The position numbers were made by a program, and so were the translations under genes. The notes below the pieces were generated by a model, which searched no databases, was not told the DNA's origin, and was given only the letters and a program-made list of their open reading frames with translations. A stretch of DNA of 64,000 bases from a gamma proteobacterium HIMB55 (GTDB lineage: Bacteria; Pseudomonadota; Gammaproteobacteria; Pseudomonadales; Halieaceae), in assembly GCA_000227505.4 (NCBI GenBank), contig AGIF02000001.1:1198035-1262034 (forward strand), written 5' to 3'. Below, one piece after another: positions 15,972-25,117 of the stretch; the stretch's first letter is position 1; every line of letters begins with the position of its first letter.

Positions 15972-17296
15972 TGGCTTCGACACGACTCATCTCGGCGCCA
16001 GAAGGACACCTGACGGAGGATACGATTAGAAATACGCCCGTCAGCCGTCGTCAGTTGATGGGGTTGGGGGTCTTTTCCGCCCTTAGTTACGGACTTTCAG
16101 CACCCAGTTCAGCGGCGGTTAGCAACACCACCAGCCACCTGAGGCCGTGGATGACCTCGCCCGGTAACCCCGTGGCAATGACACCCTACGGTCAGCCCTC
16201 GCAACACCAAGAGGGCTTAGCTCGGATTACACGTCCGAGTCTCTCTCCACTACCACAGAATTCAGCCTCCTTCGCTCCATTGCAGGGCATGATGGGCATC
16301 ATCACACCCTCAGGTCTTCACTATGAACGGCATCACAGCGGGTGGCCTGATATTGATCCACGGCAACACGAATTACTGATCTCAGGCCTCGATAACAGCT
16401 TCGTCGCAAAGCCCAAAATTTTTTCACTCGAGGACCTACAGCGCCTTCCCAGTGTTTCGCGTATCCATTTTATTGAGTGCAGTGGTAATACCGGCTCAGA
16501 GCGAAAAGGCGTTGCAGCGTCAACGGTTCAGTACACTCATGGACTTCTCTCCTGCTCAGAATTCACAGGGGTGCCTCTACGTATGCTGCTCGAGGCTTGC
16601 GGCGCGGATTTAGAGCGAGGTAAGTACATCCTTGCAGAGGGCGCCGATGCTGCGGGCCTTACACGCACCATTCCGATGAGTATGGTGCTAAGCGATGAGG
16701 TCTTAGTTGCCTATGGGCAGAACGGTGAGTACCTGCGCCCCGAGAACGGTTACCCCTTGAGGTTGGTCGTCCCCGGTGCCCAGGGTGTTTCGTGGGTTAA
16801 ATGGCTTAAGCGAATTGAACTGGGGGATAAGCCCTACGGTGCAAGAGACGAGGCCATTCACTACATCGACCCGATGCCCAACGGTACACATCGCCAATAC
16901 ACCTCGCTGCAGGAAGTGAAGTCCGTCATTACAAGCCCATCGGGTGGACAGACACTTTACGGGCGCGGGTACACAAAAATTACAGGGCTTGCCTGGTCGG
17001 GGCGTGGGAAAGTGAAGCATGCAGATATCTCCACCGACGGTGGAAGGTCCTGGCGAGAAGCGAGATTTTCTGGAGAAGTACTTTCTAAGTCTCTGACGCG
17101 ATTCGAGTTTGACTGGGAGTTCAACGGTCAAGAGGCCATCATCCAGAGTCGCGCCACCGATGAGACAGGACATGTCCAGCCCACCTACGCGCAATACCGC
17201 GCCGTTAGAGGTAATGAGTCGCTGTATCACAACAATGCAATCCAATCCTGGGGAATCGATGTGAATGGCGAGGTGAGTAATGTCCAGATCGCATAA
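15971..17296 (+). CDS. soxC: SoxC-like molybdenum sulfite dehydrogenase, Tat-exported
   Basis: This 441-residue periplasmic enzyme of the sulfite oxidase family oxidises sulfite (or Sox-bound sulfane sulfur) and passes electrons to a cytochrome c. The N-terminus carries a twin-Arg signal (SRRQLMGLGVFSAL). The molybdopterin domain shows HFIECSGNTGSERKG with the Mo-ligand Cys, then GVPLRMLLEACG and VPGAQGVSWVKWLKRIEL; the C-terminal dimerisation domain includes GLAWSGRGKVKHADISTDGG. It overlaps the dioxygenase before it and the cytochrome after it. No soxXYZAB genes are seen here, so sulfite oxidation is the more likely role. Confidence 0.9.
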   Translation: MASTRLISAPEGHLTEDTIRNTPVSRRQLMGLGVFSALSYGLSAPSSAAVSNTTSHLRPWMTSPGNPVAMTPYGQPSQHQEGLARITRPSLSPLPQNSASFAPLQGMMGIITPSGLHYERHHSGWPDIDPRQHELLISGLDNSFVAKPKIFSLEDLQRLPSVSRIHFIECSGNTGSERKGVAASTVQYTHGLLSCSEFTGVPLRMLLEACGADLERGKYILAEGADAAGLTRTIPMSMVLSDEVLVAYGQNGEYLRPENGYPLRLVVPGAQGVSWVKWLKRIELGDKPYGARDEAIHYIDPMPNGTHRQYTSLQEVKSVITSPSGGQTLYGRGYTKITGLAWSGRGKVKHADISTDGGRSWREARFSGEVLSKSLTRFEFDWEFNGQEAIIQSRATDETGHVQPTYAQYRAVRGNESLYHNNAIQSWGIDVNGEVSNVQIA

Positions 17297-17987
17297 ATTA
17301 GGGCGCATCACCACGCTTTTTCTGTGTTCCCTGCTCCCGCTCTTGTCCCATAGCGACTCTGACCGTGAAGCTATTGCCGGGAATGACAGTTTTGATTCGA
17401 TCGGCAGAGCAGTCACACCCACAGAGCTCGCCGACTGGGATTCAAACATTCGAGATGATTTTCAGGGCTTGAAATCGGGCAGTGGGTCAGTGCTACAGGG
17501 CAAAACGCTTTACGAAGAGCAATGCTTATCCTGCCACGGATCATCGGGAAGCGAGGTCATTGTTTTCTCGCCGCTCGTTGGAGGATTCACCAAAAAAGAT
17601 GTAGAGACCGGCGTGGTGAAAGCCTTTGAGCCACCCATCAGTGCCGCTCCTTCAACCCTTATGCGAGTCCCTACCCTCGCGACCATCATGGACTACATTG
17701 GTCGCGCGATGCCGTGGGATAACCCAAAGTCGCTCACGAGCGACGAGGTATATGCACTGACCGCCTACATCCTCCACCTTGGCGGCTTGGTTGAATCTGA
17801 CTTTGTCTTGTCCGACAAAAACGTGCAAACGGCGCAGTCACAACTTCCCAACCGAAATGCGTTCAGCAGTGATCATGGTCTGTGGCCCGGTGAATCGTCT
17901 GCAACAGGCGGCATGGGTAATGGTCTACAGCCCGATATAACGCCCATTCGGTGCATGAACAACTGCAATCCAAAAGACGCGCTTTAG
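17280..17987 (+). CDS. SoxD-like periplasmic cytochrome c, electron acceptor for SoxC
   Basis: This 235-residue protein has a signal peptide (TTLFLCSLLPLLSHSDS) and one c-type heme site, CLSCHG, near residue 80. A probable axial Met lies in IGRAMPWDNPKSL, followed by the DEVYALTAYILHLGG helix typical of class I cytochromes. It is shorter than the two-heme SoxD of chemolithotrophs and matches the single-heme partner of sulfite dehydrogenases. Its start lies 17 bases inside the soxC-like gene, implying translational coupling. A Cys pair near the C-terminus (RCMNNC) is of unknown role. Confidence 0.85.
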   Translation: MSRSHKLGRITTLFLCSLLPLLSHSDSDREAIAGNDSFDSIGRAVTPTELADWDSNIRDDFQGLKSGSGSVLQGKTLYEEQCLSCHGSSGSEVIVFSPLVGGFTKKDVETGVVKAFEPPISAAPSTLMRVPTLATIMDYIGRAMPWDNPKSLTSDEVYALTAYILHLGGLVESDFVLSDKNVQTAQSQLPNRNAFSSDHGLWPGESSATGGMGNGLQPDITPIRCMNNCNPKDAL

Positions 17988-18006
17988 ACGCAGAAGGTAT
18001 CGCTAG

Positions 18007-19278
18007 ATGAGTGGTGATAAGCAGCAAAAGATGTGGTTGTGGCCCATCCTCATCCTTACACTTCTGACCCTACTCAATATCCTCAGTCTCACTGACCGCT
18101 TTCTCATTGCAGCGTTTGGCGCACAAATCACCGCTGAGTTGAATCTCAGCAATCAACAGTTTGGCTTGCTGACGGGTTTTGGGTTTGTTCTATTTTACGC
18201 TGTCGCTGGCCCTTTTATGGGAATCCTTGCCGATCGCTTCGGCGCAAGTCGCTTGCTCGGCATCGGCATTCTGCTGTGGAGTGCAATGACAGCGCTTACG
18301 GGACAAGCGAAGAGTTTTGTCGGCGTTATGTTGCCACGTGCCTTTGTCGGAATCGGCGAGGCCACTCTCAACCCTGCTTCCTCAGCGATTTTGTCAAAAA
18401 CCTTTGATCAGCAACACCGTGCCACCGTGCTCGGTCTGTATTTTATGGGCGGGCATATTGGTATCGCGCTTTCCTACCAAATTGGCGGAATAGCGGGTAT
18501 TGATTGGCGGCAGGCCTTTATGGCGCTGGGAATAGCAGGACTAATACTAGCTGTATTACTGATGATTCTTGCGAGATCTAACCCTGCCGCGTTCGGCGAG
18601 GACACATCGACTCAGACAACGAGTTCAAACGCGTCTCTGGGCGAGCTTGCAAGTACATTGAAAGACCACTTGGTGCACAACCCGACACTGCGTTTAGCCA
18701 TATTGGGTATGGCCTTAGTTCACCTCATCTACGCCGAGATACAGTTCCTGCAACTTTGGCTGGTGTCAGAGCGTGGTTTTAGCCCCCAAGAGGCCTCAGG
18801 CCTTTATGGACAGGTATATCTACTTACCGCACTCCCTGCCTCTATCCTCGGGGGTGTCGCCGCCGACTGGCTGGCTAAACGTGCTGGATTCAACCGAGCC
18901 TCATTTATTTTCGTCGTGATCCTATTGACCCTACCCTTCGTGGTCTTATTCAGATTCTCTGAACCTGGATCAACGTGGTTCCTGGTGGGCATGATTGCGA
19001 GCATCACACTGTTCACACTTCCATACGGAGCGATGATCTCAACGATTTTAGATGAGGTACCTGAGAATATTCGAGCGTCGACCACCGCTATGACGATGTT
19101 CGCGGTAAACGTGCTCGTCATTGGGCTCGCCACCTACGGCTTGGGGCTCGCTTCTGATCTTTTTGCAAATATGGGGCGCGACGAGCCCCTAACAGACTCG
19201 TTACTCATTCTAGACGGCTTACTCGTGCTTTCGCTTTTTGCGTACGGGCGCCTTCACTCGCGTCTTAATCAATCCTGA
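18007..19278 (+). CDS. Major facilitator superfamily transporter
   Basis: This 423-residue inner-membrane protein has the usual twelve hydrophobic segments. The loop 2-3 motif reads GILADRFGASRLLG and helix 4-5 has PRAFVGIGEATLNPASSAIL, a pattern common in the sialate/organic-anion type of MFS carriers such as spinster-like and glucarate-like families. It lies 20 bp after the cytochrome gene in the same operon as the dioxygenase and SoxC-like enzyme, so it may import the sulfonate or export the product. Substrate is unproven. Confidence 0.88.
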   Translation: MSGDKQQKMWLWPILILTLLTLLNILSLTDRFLIAAFGAQITAELNLSNQQFGLLTGFGFVLFYAVAGPFMGILADRFGASRLLGIGILLWSAMTALTGQAKSFVGVMLPRAFVGIGEATLNPASSAILSKTFDQQHRATVLGLYFMGGHIGIALSYQIGGIAGIDWRQAFMALGIAGLILAVLLMILARSNPAAFGEDTSTQTTSSNASLGELASTLKDHLVHNPTLRLAILGMALVHLIYAEIQFLQLWLVSERGFSPQEASGLYGQVYLLTALPASILGGVAADWLAKRAGFNRASFIFVVILLTLPFVVLFRFSEPGSTWFLVGMIASITLFTLPYGAMISTILDEVPENIRASTTAMTMFAVNVLVIGLATYGLGLASDLFANMGRDEPLTDSLLILDGLLVLSLFAYGRLHSRLNQS

Positions 19279-19280
19279 TG

Positions 19281-19763
19281 CTAAGCCGCTTTTCGCAGTT
19301 TCACGATCTGAATCGTGACGCCAATGAGATACAGCGCCAAAAATGCGAGGTGGAAACCCTGTAGAACCGGCGAGTCAAACGAGTCGATAAACGGGTCGCC
19401 AACAGGTAGTCGCCGCAGAAAGTCTGTAATCGCGGGAATCATATGAAAGAGAATCGTTGCGCTGTAAGCGATCGCCTGGAAGTACTTTGATGCAGCCCCG
19501 AAGATATGGAAGCGCTCAAGCAAGAAACCACCGAGAGCGGCACCCAGAGTCAATAACGCGAGGATGTGGGCGATACCGAATCCACCTTGGTTGTATATGC
19601 CAAGCGCGGATCCCGCGACAATCACCGTAACCAGAAGATAGGCGCCACCCAGTTGAGTTGAGGCCTTGATCACCCCATGTCGTGAAATAGCACCGGCTGC
19701 CAGCAGTAGTGCCGCTATACCCATAATTGTGTGAAACCACCCTAGCAATGTCATTGCTGGCAT
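19281..19763 (-). CDS. Four-to-five-span membrane protein of unknown function
   Basis: This 160-residue protein has hydrophobic stretches near residues 5-25 (LLGWFHTIMGIAALLLAAGA), 38-58, 62-82, 95-115 and 130-150, with a basic C-terminus. The pattern resembles small membrane proteins annotated as DUF2306-like, but I cannot confirm a family. Its stop lies two bases from the converging MFS gene. It is followed on the same strand, 50 bp upstream, by another small membrane protein gene. Confidence 0.7.
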   Translation of the reverse strand: MPAMTLLGWFHTIMGIAALLLAAGAISRHGVIKASTQLGGAYLLVTVIVAGSALGIYNQGGFGIAHILALLTLGAALGGFLLERFHIFGAASKYFQAIAYSATILFHMIPAITDFLRRLPVGDPFIDSFDSPVLQGFHLAFLALYLIGVTIQIVKLRKAA

Positions 19764-19812
19764 ATCTTCCCCCAGTTGTTCGTTTGTTTATTCTGAAACC
19801 CTTACTGCCTAG

Positions 19813-20079
19813 TTAAGGCTGCGAAAACTTATGGATCAGCGCCAAGATAAGGCTTCCAAACGCTGCATAGGCAAAATTGGACCCTACACGCCCCCAATCC
19901 AATCCTGCGTACTCGATCCAGTAAATGACACCGATCCCCACGGGCATGAACCCAATGAAAAATCGCTTCATGTCCTGCGACGTGTCCTTGAACTCACCAG
20001 CTGCCCAGAAGATAGGGATGTACAGCGTGATTAAACAGATCACTGACAGCGCAAAATACGAGTAGCCGGGTAAAGTCAA
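19813..20079 (-). CDS. Three-span membrane micro-protein of unknown function
   Basis: I place the start at a TTG at 20079 because AAGAGG lies seven bases upstream and the product then begins in front of the first membrane helix; the open frame continues to 20151. The roughly 88-residue product has three hydrophobic segments: FALSVICLITLYIPIFWAAG, FFIGFMPVGIGVIYWIEY, and AYAAFGSLILALIHKF at the end. It probably forms a unit with the membrane-protein gene downstream at 19281-19763. No family recognised. Confidence 0.6.
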   Translation of the reverse strand: MTLPGYSYFALSVICLITLYIPIFWAAGEFKDTSQDMKRFFIGFMPVGIGVIYWIEYAGLDWGRVGSNFAYAAFGSLILALIHKFSQP

Positions 20080-20310
20080 AACGCATCCTCTTAGGACTTC
20101 GAGCGATTCTAAAAGTCGATATGTGCAAGGCTCGACAAGAGTACCTCGCACAAGACACTACTGCCACCATAGCTGGAACTTGCACACCGAAGTCTTGTGA
20201 GTCGATATGAAAAAGCGCACTCTCTGCGGAGATGTTATCCAGCGCAGCCCATCAGACGGCCCTCAAAGCTCGTGCTGGCGCGCATTTAGAGTCTTGCGGG
20301 GAGAAAGTTT

Positions 20311-20841
20311 ATGGAACTGATCTATCAATCGCAGAACAGTCAGCAAACGCTCAGAGAGGCCATTGAGGAATACCATCGTTACTTGACGCATATCGGTCGA
20401 AAAATACTGACCGATTCGTCAGACGCCGAAAATCCAGTATGGCTTTATCACGACGCGACACACGCGATTTTTGGTCATGACACCACCATCGAGGGTGAAG
20501 CGACCCTCGACTTTTGGGTGTTTTTTGGTAGTGATTTTTCTTGGAAAGTACTCTGGGAATATCAGCAGATTCCCGAGATCAAAGAACTAAGCCGTGCCGT
20601 TGTCGGCCAACTTGGCATCAGCTTTATTCCCAAGCTTTACTGGCGCAATCGAAAGGCGCTTTGGCAGGTGATAAAGAACACACGCAAGATGCACAAGAAG
20701 TGGCCTTTCGAACCACCTACTGAGTTTTTGGACCGCACGCTCGCTGACCTGCGACAAGAGTTTGGCATAACCCTACTCACATCCGAGCAGCGCACTCCCA
20801 GTCAAGTCACTCACTTCGACTACTCGATTGTCAGCGCCTAA
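20311..20841 (+). CDS. COQ4-like protein (ubiquinone-biosynthesis scaffold family)
   Basis: This 176-residue protein shows the COQ4 signature HDxxHx(11)E: WLYHDATHAIFGHDTTIEGE, where the first His-Asp, the next His and the last Glu fit the zinc motif. Eukaryotic COQ4 organises the coenzyme Q complex and has been linked to decarboxylation of ring intermediates; bacterial relatives are less studied. There is no signal peptide. A GGGGAGAAAG ribosome site precedes the ATG. It stands between a small membrane gene pair and an esterase-type gene, with no ubi genes nearby, so the role in quinone synthesis is an inference. Confidence 0.72.
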   Translation: MELIYQSQNSQQTLREAIEEYHRYLTHIGRKILTDSSDAENPVWLYHDATHAIFGHDTTIEGEATLDFWVFFGSDFSWKVLWEYQQIPEIKELSRAVVGQLGISFIPKLYWRNRKALWQVIKNTRKMHKKWPFEPPTEFLDRTLADLRQEFGITLLTSEQRTPSQVTHFDYSIVSA

Positions 20842-20894
20842 CCACTTAGACAGCTGCTACCTCACCACTTAGAAGGTTGCTAGATAGAGGGCTG

Positions 20895-21854
20895 CTAGAC
20901 AGCAAACCGGTCGTAAAAATCGGCGTAGTGCTCGAAGGTAAATTGCCGCGCCGAGGCACCAATTTCTCCCCCGTCTCCGATGTATTCAAAGGCATGGTAG
21001 CAACCCTCGAAAATAGTGCTGACAACCTCAACACCGTCAGCCGCTAAGCGCCCAACGTAGGTTTGAGTTTCCCAATAAAAAGGATCTTTATCGCCCACGT
21101 ACGTAATTGTGGGAGGCAATCCTGCATAGCTACTCGCACGGGCAGGAACCGCATACGCGTTCAGCTCTTCTTTTCCCCGTCGCACATCTTTCAGATACGC
21201 CCCCCAACCAATTCGATTGAGCCCGGTATCCCAAACGGGTGGATCAATATCGCGCTTGGGATCACTTGGTTGGGTCTCATCGATCATGGGATAAAAAGGC
21301 ATCTGAAATGCAAGAGACACGTCACCCGTATCGCGTGCCTTCAGTGCCACAGCAGCGGTTAAGCCGCCCCCCGCACTATGGCCTCCAATCATGAATCTAT
21401 CGGTACAGCCGAGACTATCGGCGTTATCGCGCGCCCAAATAAGGGCGTCGTAACAATCCTGAAAACCACCAGGGTAAGGTCGATGCTTCGCTTTTCTATA
21501 ATCAGGCGCGACAACGACGCAAGGTCGGGTCTCGATAAATTTCTTGATTAGTTCAGCCGAGCCCTCGGGCACTCCCATGACGTAGCCGCCTCCATGGAAG
21601 TAAACAAGGCAGGGCAAAGGGCCCTCGCTATGTTGAGGCCGATAAATTCGCGTTCGGATACTGTATCCGTCGAGACTGCTGGCAATGTTGACCGTGGAGC
21701 ATTTGAGCCCCTCGATATCCTTTCCCATCTCTTTGCGCCGGACCCAGTCCACGAGTCGAATAAAACCGGGAATTTTCATGAGACGGGCCATGCGTCGCAG
21801 ACCGGGAACCTGACTTTGTAAGTCTGGATGAAATTCATCGTCTCTAATATGCAT
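20895..21854 (-). CDS. Hormone-sensitive-lipase-type alpha/beta hydrolase (esterase)
   Basis: This 319-residue enzyme has the HSL-family oxyanion motif YFHGGGYVMG, the nucleophile elbow IGGHSAGGGLTA with Ser, and the acid/base pair in YVGDKDPFYWET (Asp) and EGCYHAFEY (His). Members hydrolyse short-chain esters or carboxylates in the cytosol. The first about 60 residues form a variable cap. It is monocistronic, converging on the COQ4-like gene. Substrate unknown. Confidence 0.9.
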   Translation of the reverse strand: MHIRDDEFHPDLQSQVPGLRRMARLMKIPGFIRLVDWVRRKEMGKDIEGLKCSTVNIASSLDGYSIRTRIYRPQHSEGPLPCLVYFHGGGYVMGVPEGSAELIKKFIETRPCVVVAPDYRKAKHRPYPGGFQDCYDALIWARDNADSLGCTDRFMIGGHSAGGGLTAAVALKARDTGDVSLAFQMPFYPMIDETQPSDPKRDIDPPVWDTGLNRIGWGAYLKDVRRGKEELNAYAVPARASSYAGLPPTITYVGDKDPFYWETQTYVGRLAADGVEVVSTIFEGCYHAFEYIGDGGEIGASARQFTFEHYADFYDRFAV

Positions 21855-22105
21855 GACAGCCCCTCTCTACGGTCCCTCTCTAAAGCCCCATTCTCGTTAC
21901 TACTGTGCTCCGCTTGCGCAGCCTACGCTGATGCACGGCTTGCACCTCACAATTCTCCATTCCCAAAATCGTGGTCGCTGGAAATATCGCTGTGTCGAAT
22001 CCACAAGGCTATCCTCAGTGAGCGCCAAGCGTAACTCAAACTTGCATTCTCGTTCGGCGGCGGACATCTTTACGTTTCTTTAATAACAATCACAAGAGAA
22101 ATAGG

Positions 22106-22885
22106 ATGTCCGAGTTTCCGCTTCCCAATGTATACACCGATTTATCGGGTCAAGTCGCTTTCGTAACAGGCACAACATCAGGCCTTGGCAAACGTTTTGC
22201 CAAAGTGCTCGCCGCCTGCGGTGCCAAAGTAGCGCTAACCGGTCGCCGGGTCGAACGCTTGGAGGCGCTCGCTGATGAGATTAGAGCGGATGGTGGTGTC
22301 TGCGAGCCCATTCCGCTCGACATGACCTCTCGAGAGAGTATCCGGGCGGCACTTTCAGAGGCGGAAGAAAAACTCGGAACCATCCAGATCTTGATCAATA
22401 ATGCAGGCATTCCAGACGCTGAACGTGCCATCAAAATGTCTGACGAATTGACCGACGCAGTGTTCGATACGAACTTAGTCGGACCGTGGGTATTGTCCTG
22501 CGAAGTGGCACGCAAACTCATCGAACAAAAGCTGCCGGGCAGAATCGTCAATATCGCCTCGGTAGCTGCTTTCAGTATCACTGGTGCCGTCGCAACCACA
22601 CTCTACTCAACCACAAAAAGTGCCGTTGTGCGTATGACCGAGTCGCACGCGATGGAATGGGCGCGCAATCACATAAACGTCAACTGTATCGCGCCGGGTG
22701 CGTTCTCCAGCGAGATGATGGATGGCATGTTGTCCCGAGTGGGAGACATCTCACAAGGCTTCCCACGGAAGCGCATTTGCGACCCAGCGCAAATGGACAG
22801 CACTCTGCTCTTTTTAGTGTCCCCCGCCTCAGAATGTGTAACTGGCACAGTGATTAAGATCGATGATGGACAGGGGCCACGCTAA
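22106..22885 (+). CDS. Short-chain dehydrogenase/reductase (first of a pair)
   Basis: This 259-residue classical SDR has the cofactor motif VTGTTSGLGKRFA, NNAG in ILINNAGIP, the Ser of IVNIASVAAFS, and the active-site TTLYSTTKSAVVRM with Tyr and Lys. The C-terminal segment IKIDDGQGP is typical. The ATG is preceded by AGAAATAGG. Its stop overlaps the start of the next SDR (TAATG), so the two are co-translated and likely act in one pathway on a small ketone or alcohol; the substrate cannot be named. Confidence 0.92.
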   Translation: MSEFPLPNVYTDLSGQVAFVTGTTSGLGKRFAKVLAACGAKVALTGRRVERLEALADEIRADGGVCEPIPLDMTSRESIRAALSEAEEKLGTIQILINNAGIPDAERAIKMSDELTDAVFDTNLVGPWVLSCEVARKLIEQKLPGRIVNIASVAAFSITGAVATTLYSTTKSAVVRMTESHAMEWARNHINVNCIAPGAFSSEMMDGMLSRVGDISQGFPRKRICDPAQMDSTLLFLVSPASECVTGTVIKIDDGQGPR

Positions 22886-23610
22886 TGAGTTTAGTGAATG
22901 CACTCGATTTCTCGGGGAAGAAAGTTCTCGTCTGTGGAGGCTCGGATGGCATTGGCTACGGTGTGGCTACCGCTTTTTTTGAAGCAGGCGCAGAGGTAGC
23001 AATAACGGGCACACGATCAGCTGATAACTACGATAACGACTTCAGCAACTTCACCTACCATCAATTGGACGTCCAGGACCCTGATGCTATTACCGCGCTT
23101 GCTGGCAAATTTAGTGAACTGGATGTCATGGCGAATTGCATCGGCTCGGTCTTGTGGAAAAAGAAGGAATTCGAGCGCGCAGGCTTTGAGAAGATCATCA
23201 ACATCAATCTGACCGGTGCTATGCAGCTTTGTACGGAGTTCTATCCACTTCTGCGCGCAAACCATGGCTGTATCGTCAACATTGATTCTGTCGTGACGAT
23301 CAGTGCTGCGCTCAACAATCCGGCATACAGCGCCAGTAAAGCGGGCCTTGTTCAGTTAACTAAAGCCCTCGCAAAGAAATGGGGTCGCACGGGGGTTAGG
23401 GTCAATAGCGTCGCGCCGGGAATGGTCCCAACCAAGCTCACCGTCAATCAATCGGGTGAGGAAAACGAGGCGATGTTTAGCCAGACAAATCCCATACCAA
23501 GGTTTGGGCGCCCCGAGGATATTGCGGGAGGCGTCCTCTTTCTCGCCTCCCCCCTCGCGGCTTACGTGACAGGGCAGCAAATTGTGGTCGATGGTGGCCT
23601 AACGCTCTAG
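22885..23610 (+). CDS. Short-chain dehydrogenase/reductase (second of a pair)
   Basis: This 241-residue SDR begins KVLVCGGSDGIGYGVATAFF, the NAD(P) motif with Cys replacing Thr before GG. The NNAG position reads ANCIGS, unusual for classical SDRs. The catalytic Ser is in IDSVVTISA and the Tyr-Lys pair in NPAYSASKAGLVQL. IVVDGGLTL ends the protein. It overlaps the preceding SDR gene by one base. Substrate unknown; the altered NNAG motif makes it a divergent member but the catalytic residues are present. Confidence 0.92.
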   Translation: MSLVNALDFSGKKVLVCGGSDGIGYGVATAFFEAGAEVAITGTRSADNYDNDFSNFTYHQLDVQDPDAITALAGKFSELDVMANCIGSVLWKKKEFERAGFEKIININLTGAMQLCTEFYPLLRANHGCIVNIDSVVTISAALNNPAYSASKAGLVQLTKALAKKWGRTGVRVNSVAPGMVPTKLTVNQSGEENEAMFSQTNPIPRFGRPEDIAGGVLFLASPLAAYVTGQQIVVDGGLTL

Positions 23611-23670
23611 CCTGTTAAGACTGATACTGCTTACGGTTGAGTCTTCAGCCCTCTAGTTAACTAGTAAGCG

Positions 23671-24123
23671 TTATCCCATGAAATTGCGTAACGCGTACGA
23701 GCCCAAGGTCTCAGCAACGACAGTTCCATTGGTATCGGTTAGCACTGCTTTTTGCTGAAAGTCGTAGCGCCCTGTCTCCTCAAGCTTGGCGTTCATTTCA
23801 AGACCCTGCTCAGCGCTAAAATAGGCAGTTGCCGTGATGTCGGTCATCGCCGGTGCTTTGAAATCGATCTTAAGGTCACGAACGACGGGCTGGAACTTAC
23901 GGGGATTATCGAGATATCTCGCAGTGATAAGCCCGCCCAAAAACTCGCCTAGTGAGAAGAGTACGCCTGCGTGCATGATGCCAATGTGATTGCCGGCCTC
24001 TTTGCTATTGGGAATGGTCGCCTTGAAAACGCCGTTTTCTGCCTCGAGCACAGAAAGCCCCAAAAATTCGTAGATTGGGCAGTTCTTCTTCGCCCCAGCT
24101 TCAAACGCCACTAAGTCCATCAT
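23671..24123 (-). CDS. DUF4442 / hotdog-fold thioesterase-like protein
   Basis: This 150-residue protein has a hotdog fold pattern close to the PaaI/YiiD-type DUF4442 family: the central helix HIGIMHAGVLFSLGEFLGGL with an HAG motif, followed by LKIDFKAPAMTDITATAYF. Family members hydrolyse acyl-CoA or acyl carrier derivatives, but this branch is poorly characterised. A GAGGAATAA ribosome site precedes the double ATG. It is a single gene converging on the SDR pair. Confidence 0.8.
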   Translation of the reverse strand: MMDLVAFEAGAKKNCPIYEFLGLSVLEAENGVFKATIPNSKEAGNHIGIMHAGVLFSLGEFLGGLITARYLDNPRKFQPVVRDLKIDFKAPAMTDITATAYFSAEQGLEMNAKLEETGRYDFQQKAVLTDTNGTVVAETLGSYALRNFMG

Positions 24124-24297
24124 TTATTCCTCTTTTTAAGCACGTTCTCTCAGCGCAGTTCCCGCTCTTCACAGGTATCACGCACGCGTTGCAGGTTCGC
24201 ACGTCGATAGTCCAGATGACAACTCTCTGCGAGTGCATAGGCCCATAAAATCCCCTATGGTTAGTGGGTCTAGAAGAATAACAACGTGGTACCCAAC

Positions 24298-25041
24298 ATG
24301 AGCCGCTACGGCACAACACCCGGAAGACCTGAGGAATACCGCCAAGGTAACGAGCGGGCGGTAAAACCGAAAGACGCCGCAACACTCATCATTGTTCGAC
24401 AAGGCGATGAGCCGCGCTTATTGCTCGGCAAACGATCGCTAAAGCACAAATTCATGCCAGGTAAGTTTGTGTTCCCGGGTGGTCGACTTGATTTAATCGA
24501 TCAGCGACTCAAGCTACCCAACGAGCTTGCGCCACCCGTTATGCAGCGATTGAGGAAACAGACTCAGAGGCAAGTGACCGATGCGAAACTCAAGGGCCTC
24601 GCGCTGGCTGCAGTGAGGGAAACCTTCGAGGAAACGGGTCTCGTTGTTGGTACGCCCACTTCTGATACCGTCAGAACCTCCAACGTCGGGTGGCGAGACT
24701 ACTTGTCGCATGGCGTTCTTCCACCTCTAGAGTCGATGGACTTTATTGCTCGGGCCATAACACCGCCCTATCGCACCAGACGCTTTGATACACGATTTTT
24801 CATGGTCTTTGACGACGTTATTCACTCAGATCCAAGTACCTTGGAAAGCGCCACAGGAGAGCTTCTTGACCTGCATTGGCTAACGCTCGACGAGGCCCGA
24901 CAAACCGATTTGCCCGCGATAACGCGCATGGTGATCGATATCGTGGAAGAGCGGTTAGCGAAGTCTCGTGAAGCGCAACTGAGACAGCCAGCGCCGTTTG
25001 TGCGATCACTTTATAAACAATGGGTTACAGAGGAATTGTGA
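24298..25041 (+). CDS. NUDIX hydrolase
   Basis: This protein of about 247 residues resembles NUDT7/NUDT19-type CoA or nucleotide-sugar NUDIX hydrolases. Key segments are LLLGKRSLKHKFMPGKFVFP, GGRLD, and the NUDIX helix AAVRETFEETGLVVG with the Glu pair; a large insert of roughly 30 residues separates the GG and RE parts, as in NUDT19. The ATG at 24298 is chosen over a GTG at 24286. It precedes the molybdenum oxidoreductase by 76 bp on the same strand. Confidence 0.82.
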   Translation: MSRYGTTPGRPEEYRQGNERAVKPKDAATLIIVRQGDEPRLLLGKRSLKHKFMPGKFVFPGGRLDLIDQRLKLPNELAPPVMQRLRKQTQRQVTDAKLKGLALAAVRETFEETGLVVGTPTSDTVRTSNVGWRDYLSHGVLPPLESMDFIARAITPPYRTRRFDTRFFMVFDDVIHSDPSTLESATGELLDLHWLTLDEARQTDLPAITRMVIDIVEERLAKSREAQLRQPAPFVRSLYKQWVTEEL

Positions 25042-25117
25042 CTTCAAGGGATGGAAGAAGTGCTTAGCGTCCACTAATGTTGTACTCGAGCCAAAAATAA
25101 TAATTACGAGCAATAAC

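Noticed and set aside
16000-18000. Full thiosulfate-oxidising Sox system
   Set aside because: Only soxC- and soxD-like genes are seen; no XYZAB.
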